Part shown: piece by piece, positions 11,001-12,058 of the stretch
How the letters are laid out: every line of letters begins with the position of its first letter
How positions within the stretch are numbered: position 1 is the first letter of the stretch
Made by a program: the position numbers and the translations under genes
The notes under the pieces: model-generated
What the model saw: only the letters and a program-made list of their open reading frames with translations
What the model was told of the DNA's origin: nothing
Databases searched by the model: none
Source of the DNA: Candidatus Omnitrophota bacterium
Lineage (GTDB): Bacteria; Omnitrophota; Koll11; Gygaellales; Profunditerraquicolaceae
NCBI GenBank assembly: GCA_026387515.1
Contig: JAPLLP010000278.1
Coordinates: 1 to 12,058 of the forward strand
Reading direction: 5' to 3'
Length of the DNA stretch: 12,058 bases

Positions 11001-12058
11001 ATCTCTGCATAGGCAGGTTGTATTATCTTGGAACGATTAATACTCTGCCTAGCTGTAAGGAAATATTCATCAGCCACCCTCAGTAATGTGGGTATATGGC
11101 CTTTACCCGTAATTCCTCTTTCTATTAATCTTGCGCGCAGGGCAAGAAAATTGTTTTCCAACTGGCCAAATTCTTCTTCTTGTTCCGCTTCGCAATAACC
11201 TAATGCCTCTCTGGCAAAATTAAGTAAATCTGCTTGCGCCTCTTTAACCTCTTGACGCAGCGCTGCCTGCTGCGCCTTGCGTTCTTCTTCCAACTGTCGC
11301 AGCCTCTCTGCTTCGGCTTTTGAACGTGCCGCTTCGGCCAAACGCCATTCTTCTCTTTTTATGCGCTTTCTTTCCCTAGCTTCTTCGATGCGCGTTTCTG
11401 CTTCCTGCAAAGCAGATTGCGCCTGATTAATCAATAAACTTACTGCTTCTACCTCTGGGATGTCTACCAAGCTTAAGTTTATCTCTTCTAAACGCCTGCG
11501 CAAATTTGCTAACGCAGCCTCAGCTCCCTCACCTTCTGCTTTAATCGCCCCCGCCTGTTTGATAATATCTTTTAACGCAATAAAAGCAGCCTGCATTTTT
11601 TCAATTGCATTCATAGTCCTTAAAAGCATGCTTCTGCCTGTACATTCAAAATCCCCGAATTCCCTTAAGACAGGAGCAACTAATTTCCACGCCCCTGCGA
11701 AATCTCCCCGGTGGACTAATTCAGCTGCGCGCGCAGTAGTATATGCCGGCACAATATAGCCAAAACTATGCAGGCTGCTTTCTATATCCGCGCGGTTTAA
11801 TACTTTACGATAGACCCTATCCTCCGTAGTCTCTGTCTTACTTAATGCCTGACAGGCATCCATAAACCTATTTATATTTGCCAGCCGATAAGAAAGGCAG
11901 GCCCTTGCTTGGCCGCATCTTAATCTGGCAAAAAGTGTTTGGTCCCCTTCTGAATTTAGCCGTCCCTCTCTTGCCCGTCCCTGGATCATCTCTAAATATT
12001 TGGCTTCCTCGGTAACCAATCCATCCTGCTCAAAGAGGAAAAATCTTACGCAGCCGTC
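2072..12058 (-). CDS. Giant multidomain membrane protein (GT39-like, B12-radical SAM, zincin-like modules), 5' end outside window
   Basis: One uninterrupted frame runs from the right edge to a TGA at 2074-2072, at least 3328 residues. The first in-frame start-like codon is TTG at 12019 with AGGA 4 nt upstream, but 13 more sense codons precede it up to the edge, so the true start is probably outside the window. Order of modules: coiled coil (about 160-275), two-helix hairpin (637-695), GT39/ArnT-like membrane glycosyltransferase (770-1320), B12-binding radical SAM (1425-1910), twin-arginine-like segment (2116-2137), HELAH site (2289-2293), HEQAH site (2572-2576), membrane bundle (2653-2900), lipobox-like segment (2911-2924), C-terminal region with about four helices. 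GT39 and B12-radical SAM proteins are usually separate polypeptides of about 450-700 residues, so the fusion is unusual. The last four bases overlap the next gene. The reading frame is certain; the role of the whole protein is unknown. Confidence 0.93.
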   Translation of the reverse strand, partial: DGCVRFFLFEQDGLVTEEAKYLEMIQGRAREGRLNSEGDQTLFARLRCGQARACLSYRLANINRFMDACQALSKTETTEDRVYRKVLNRADIESSLHSFGYIVPAYTTARAAELVHRGDFAGAWKLVAPVLREFGDFECTGRSMLLRTMNAIEKMQAAFIALKDIIKQAGAIKAEGEGAEAALANLRRRLEEINLSLVDIPEVEAVSLLINQAQSALQEAETRIEEARERKRIKREEWRLAEAARSKAEAERLRQLEEERKAQQAALRQEVKEAQADLLNFAREALGYCEAEQEEEFGQLENNFLALRARLIERGITGKGHIPTLLRVADEYFLTARQSINRSKIIQPAYAEITVIQAQIGQLKTKSDLPIYAQLKALFTLIPWNHPDAVKDRLIKELMRKIEIQFEVFETIFAAEAAQLRKELEQTMTAVNNARDEAELQQTLPSETLRQRVAEPRPEKLGFGLTTRLSAIDSVAQKKGRVFPIQGSVQNEIDTLRNWLFAEHRGGILVKALRGEGAPAANIAELSMARKIESLLQAASLTPGEISVQVGPARVSLQEALAGLALEVDSELAKIRRAESALGEITSGLNNPDLTLSELLALENQFIQTDPGARAIKVLRSLRQFDLEDGRKEIQKVIKRNKARLSINPAMMLVGRIIHIVLSYALFFSGATAVCCAFEFGLLGIPCIVSILFALLFLFLNALWVTRIVPRWEEYRRRNKFLWMPPIDNETFVKSHPIEDRDDIMFFAAETDPRIVTYEEAVRRHKEKNSRFFWLWEGKPAMMGKPFSAPLTVLLGVITVMAIFLRFYNINFNGEFVDESLYSNIWPDLNGEKYIKPSGSKYIYPVMGLIANLIGGTYGLRILAAICGLLTIYSVYKMAKMISEAFVKEQNRARVAWLSALLYGLSAPALFISNLGTYDAPGIMFFAFGLWQMLKGIKENRKKSFVLAVVSLSLALASRYALWLYLPFVLFVTAYARNLYLPGLLKKSVKAAEVVSVFRIYFVLPFTLFVLGYFFISGHDILALHSLGMSFIGKAPMGRGAIFMEALVMALPVLVTTGLCWVVRAKPFRAKSLVKKEALVLLWFLTLGVALVIIYHIYMAHDIALLKNLNLSVLFGAILGGIFLNYLIEKCAKFSPVLLALIFGLNINQSVEVVRNEQQTWPDWRALVKATQETIEGKKHVVIWQTGGWGTNPLLLRKELKRGHYEPFKGEVLPELTPAQVELLVEEAKKRGDYVYVDIHTPWFMYGNNQADQQIGTVTAAAERKIDYVVGPLPLELGLKIGDHFRGYKVVRIVNVPRGPTTYVLEYDKLSPGVAPHTRYGRIYYAWVNSPRTWQRKVAQWIAEWYAPRREALKYGLSANGTERFKKDHQGLPNCEALFKRVDDEKWFSLMHESLRKFHPLEFCFAYHISVFKHALHNWGVRVGTRPGEPVGVANGAKSKPGILLAINYQTGPYGQAWDPGQHILAGTLASPLRDKEFLHAFAQRLGKNEIIQRDASGYPDFDIRVLNLGNKPADATIETYVRYYMGSQRGFKPIIVGLTALSEEKKLAVACAAAFKKFVPQALRVIGGVLVSVEPEWAMKNTEFQIGCIGESVETFCEIALLAARAPGATRLSDFSGVAGIVRKGENAAYQPRQAVLELDKYPFAAKSLDLFYGNLTDFRDNRNRQVAILTDIGCHRNCFYCGQRAIYNGCVRLRGPESVMEEVRYLMKMGFRWFAFTGNNVAAGQGRLEKLVDLINKADLDIIYTIGACADDISVDLLRKMAHPERKRGLVFLELGVETSDKKVLKGVGKGLDLEHLKDITKFANQLGVGVHWYLLLGLPGQDWQSVYRTARFLDDVQPLPWGWFARNEDHNTVIVVPYPGTRIASEQSVRIVNPLYEGWIPSREPEVRIEDGKFVGTNHTETDAMLAEEIFEAKILLHDFYYLRLRSLDAPISNRQEYREYCDKAFCALERRVIRGLIVCAQENLTYASRKKAYQEIMARDGDKEARINEYTQDYIGRWPLLEDFLSQIRFENGYEVMRELSIANRVKWMHLNAVLWGFFQQPYRIRFQNASADFGKILDRGLSLVKCNFRDFLLAPRVISHDANKKQLEFLGLNFVYDTQDNVLTVCNLGQDQEAGLAGDSTKITRRQFLCGAGLGVSLNRAEAAPRQAPGLNPKQRELVGKIIDIYDSVYTLNLGSKKEEILDSISFREFRLSSSEKVALWAFRVIVYAINALCFMLLGRYIYEYREQRITKRTFIGKLFFCLLFPLLYLLWQSRGKPVSLNAGTDVSGEASGYKISLRSDFINDEGSFNFIQAAAHELAHALGLPNNRLLANAYAKLVLYKLGVRQENGDEDRVDFLGVAFSSTSLAALADPVLREATVRKTLSTPSLLARCVAYIEDEKNSIAENHKAVQEILKEVSHTLRDEDYKLPQLREGEYANRSFVLSPAGEPISWAYIYGSTIGELAYRTTRRQGLSIDEAFRYIYLLGKAEDARETKKPISPEPQHSRVITQLFGLAYFGILKNNKHAREGFLKVSAEGYLKQLQCIYGRFIRSPPLWLFIPLIPVYALIRPIVSLKEDKFIWHIPHGELSEFTRHSLWVHEQAHYEGKWEWGALRVQAEAFNPRPVVNELPPLNSLEALYSYVGRYDLDAKWLDFGRRPEAVQKKMPRIQKFFQRHGAVFRYLGYLHIGLMLALLMINAFGGMSYYFLYKDLAFASGQLIYPAAAAIDIGTGMVSWFIADMLTQGLQRAKRGDWQGYDWLRLAKITFGCGSLQILTHILYNVLQLIPAWCPWFVLLPVFLQFGLRLICILTFGVIITIGNWGVMFWARAKKSEEEKKFYDLLGFKIIWALFKASFILSFIPPAFRVIFEQYCEIPSATVSDGIVSRTKPLGFERYYKFMSWLKSHKGLFVLAAILGLGALCLLIKWYVPSATFVPNFDALRNFLPFLGIIGCVATSPAKEEKNFPGSETGDVRACGLGVYGIDGSIAPEIRQGVIRNLEAAQDQGRIFTFTQLSKETQGSLLESAEIGKLIIDPRLRFVVSRYPWFRRFGPFYLWRNRALGRFISALTLKKDTGKLVAATYLRLELAELLSSKNKEADLSRLLKHEFEQWESSKEDTIWAQRIARDIESVRRGYLKAIGITFSIACAAAFIGLADCLLFLGELRPIVEYAGWVLLAGGFLYAFLFLRVTWQTREREIAPDMIINTSLPHVSFESFHEFAERWFFDGPPIVRFSLLICIYIVSCAWIFKWHSILVAGFFATAGIIIFTMMQDFICNLYFRSSANSIASDLLGADQKKWEDALDRLKRLLANIHEGDLWFIWHTPSISRLSRYFILNGLLLPVAL
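2075..3232 (-). other. C-terminal region of ORF A (residues about 2930-3315), unrecognised
   Basis: A mostly soluble stretch (2930-3105) with many charged residues is followed by hydrophobic segments near 3108-3132, 3140-3160, 3202-3220 and 3224-3246. A charged amphipathic stretch (3260-3290) comes next, and then a short hydrophobic tail, FILNGLLLPVAL, runs into the stop. I recognise no family. The tail is only about 13 residues, too short for a full membrane helix, which matters for judging the junction with the next gene. Confidence 0.5.
3233..3289 (-). other. Internal lipobox-like segment of ORF A (residues 2911-2929)
   Basis: ALRNFLPFLGIIGCVATSP combines one Arg, a hydrophobic core and IIGC, which fits the lipobox pattern [LVI]-x-[GA]-C with Cys2924. 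It is followed by a polar, Lys/Glu-rich linker as in mature lipoproteins. Lipoboxes work at the end of N-terminal signal peptides, so an internal copy is either chance or the trace of a fused lipoprotein. An in-frame GTG lies at residue 2900 but without a ribosome binding site. Confidence 0.3.
3320..4063 (-). other. Multi-helix membrane bundle of ORF A with Mpv17/PMP22-like stretch (residues about 2653-2900)
   Basis: Hydrophobic segments lie near 2655-2673, 2695-2711, 2737-2758, 2763-2792, 2815-2838 and 2880-2897. The part from 2711 to 2760 resembles the first half of Mpv17/PMP22 proteins: ADMLTQ (compare GDxxxQ), then DWLRLAKITFGCG, then THILYNVL followed by Pro. These match the family's order D...Q, D..R, G.G, HxxYxxL. 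The middle of the family's usual length of about 175 residues seems to be missing before the RLICIL...GNWG helix. Mpv17 relatives are known mainly from eukaryotic organelles and their function is poorly defined. Membrane location is firm; the family link is tentative. Confidence 0.4.
4220..4327 (-). other. Second zincin-like site HEQAH of ORF A (residues about 2565-2600)
   Basis: WVHEQAHYEGKWEWG gives His2572, Glu2573 and His2576. QAEAF follows, so Glu2591 is a candidate third ligand in the manner of gluzincins. A hydrophobic segment with prolines (about 2527-2545) lies just upstream. About 280 residues separate it from the HELAH site, which suggests two separate metal sites rather than one. 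Assignment rests on the motif and spacing alone. Confidence 0.45.
5060..5272 (-). other. HELAH zincin-like site of ORF A (residues about 2250-2320)
   Basis: HELAHALGLPNN places His2289, Glu2290 and His2293 as an HExxH zinc motif, preceded by a predicted helix (FNFIQAAA). Two hydrophobic segments (about 2191-2212 and 2226-2245) come before it, so the site is tethered to the membrane. In metzincins the spacing HExxHxxGxxH/D would put a ligand at 2299, which is Asn here. In membrane HExxH families with a following E-A-N motif the Glu would align near LANAYA, where Leu is found. The third ligand is therefore missing or elsewhere. It could be a peptidase with an unusual ligand or a degenerate one. 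No named family is claimed. Confidence 0.55.
5609..5674 (-). other. Internal twin-arginine signal-like segment of ORF A (residues 2116-2137)
   Basis: TRRQFLCGAGLGVSL is followed by NRAEAAP. This has the layout of a Tat signal peptide: twin Arg (2117-2118) with Phe and Leu at the usual positions, a short Gly/Ala-rich weakly hydrophobic core, and an AEA-type cleavage site. Tat signals are normally at the N-terminus, whereas this one follows about 2100 residues. The resemblance is visible directly; that it functions in export or cleavage is inference. Confidence 0.5.
6290..7054 (-). other. Radical SAM core of ORF A (residues about 1656-1910)
   Basis: The signature GCHRNCFYCGQ gives the CX3CX2C motif (Cys1663, Cys1667, Cys1670) that holds the 4Fe-4S cluster used to cleave S-adenosylmethionine. 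Downstream hallmarks follow in order: RGPESVMEEVRYL (1683 on), GNNV near 1707, LGVETSD (1764-1770) with the conserved acidic residue, and LLGLPGQD (1805-1812). Together with the domain before it this is the B12-binding radical SAM architecture (class B methyltransferase or BchE-like group). Likely chemistry is methylation or rearrangement of an unreactive carbon, but the substrate is unknown. About 200 further residues (1911-2115) have no recognised fold. The module is intact. Confidence 0.9.
7055..7747 (-). other. B12-binding domain of ORF A (residues about 1425-1655)
   Basis: The sequence has the Rossmann-like pattern that precedes the radical SAM core in cobalamin-dependent enzymes. A strand PGILLAINYQ (near 1428) opens it. 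It continues with FDIRVLNLGN (near 1489), PIIVGLTALS (1521-1530), LRVIGGVLVS (1551-1560) and a GES turn at 1578-1580. The lead-in to the radical SAM core, LDKYPFAAKSLDLFY, is typical of the class. The histidine of the DxHxxG cobalamin motif is absent at VLNLGN; many radical SAM members of the class also lack it, so this does not exclude cobalamin binding. Must act in the cytoplasm with the core that follows. Confidence 0.75.
8060..9712 (-). other. GT39/ArnT-like polytopic glycosyltransferase module of ORF A (residues about 770-1320)
   Basis: The module starts with MMGKPFSAPLTVLLGV, a hydrophobic helix, then FVDESLY (Asp805-Glu806). This matches the acidic first-loop motif of the GT-C fold PMT_2/GT39-GT83 enzymes, which move a sugar from a polyprenyl phosphate carrier to protein or lipid on the outer face of the membrane. 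A second family-like motif, TYDAP with Asp906, lies after the third or fourth helix. I count about eleven hydrophobic segments between 778 and 1134 (for example 848-866, 881-900, 985-1006, 1028-1050, 1064-1083, 1095-1116). A soluble tail of about 185 residues follows, as in many members. Donor and acceptor cannot be inferred. Fold-level assignment is fairly firm; specificity is unknown. Confidence 0.75.
9935..10111 (-). other. Two-helix membrane hairpin of ORF A (residues about 637-695)
   Basis: Two hydrophobic segments, roughly residues 639-666 and 671-693, are separated by a very short turn with Gly and Pro. They are flanked by basic residues, Lys/Arg at 625-631 before and an Arg-rich run (PRWEEYRRRN) after. 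By the positive-inside rule both flanks are cytoplasmic, which would put the coiled-coil N-terminus and the 700-775 linker in the cytoplasm. No further function can be read. Confidence 0.6.
11195..11542 (-). other. Coiled-coil / charged helical region of ORF A (residues about 160-275)
   Basis: This stretch is dominated by Ala, Glu, Arg, Lys, Leu and Gln with almost no Pro or Gly from residue 200 onward, for example ARERKRIKREEW near 214 and ERLRQLEEERKAQQAALRQE near 238. That composition predicts a long coiled coil or single alpha helix. Helical, charged sequence continues at lower density to residue 630. It precedes the first membrane helices, so it probably forms a soluble stalk or scaffold on the side of the membrane holding the N-terminus. 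No specific family is recognised. Confidence 0.65.

Noticed and set aside
118..11759. Scattered plus-strand frames of 60-99 codons with ATG starts (for example 118-360, 835-1098, 2652-2948, 4893-5168, 10302-10592, 11460-11759)
   Set aside because: They lie wholly antisense to the two long minus-strand genes, have low-complexity or unnatural composition, and show no domain or ribosome binding pattern. They are shadows.
1..12058. CRISPR arrays, tRNA genes, insertion sequence ends, intergenic promoters or terminators
   Set aside because: The whole window is covered by two overlapping coding frames and I saw no spaced direct repeats, cloverleaf-like sequence or hairpin followed by a T run in a position that could serve either gene.

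Overview
The window is coding almost end to end on the minus strand and contains no gene-free stretch. I see two overlapping genes, both cut by the window edges. No tRNA, rRNA, CRISPR array, insertion sequence, promoter or factor-independent terminator could be supported. I number residues of the large gene from the in-frame TTG at 12019, so residue n starts near 12019-3(n-1); the frame is open upstream of that codon to the right edge.

ORF A (2072 to >12058, at least 3328 residues) is a giant mosaic membrane protein. From the N-terminus it reads: an Ala/Glu/Arg-rich coiled-coil region; a two-helix membrane hairpin; a GT39/ArnT-like polytopic glycosyltransferase with a soluble tail; a cobalamin-binding radical SAM enzyme (CX3CX2C); a twin-arginine signal-like segment; membrane helices and a HELAH zincin-like site; a second HEQAH zincin-like site; a multi-helix membrane bundle with a stretch resembling Mpv17/PMP22; a lipobox-like segment; and a C-terminal soluble and membrane region.

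ORF B (2075 to <1, 691 residues visible) starts on an ATGA overlap with the stop of ORF A. It is an unrecognised polytopic membrane protein with a large soluble domain. The overlap suggests translational coupling, so the two products may work together at the membrane.

The organism is a bacterium, given dense intronless coding and an ATGA junction. Very long mosaic membrane ORFs of this kind, with moderate G+C, recall uncultivated Gram-negative lineages such as Omnitrophota. That placement is inference from style only. The modules suggest polyprenyl-linked sugar transfer, radical SAM chemistry on a lipid or envelope substrate, and proteolysis. An attractive reading is that a former operon collapsed into one reading frame, leaving export signals buried inside. 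No substrate can be assigned from sequence alone.
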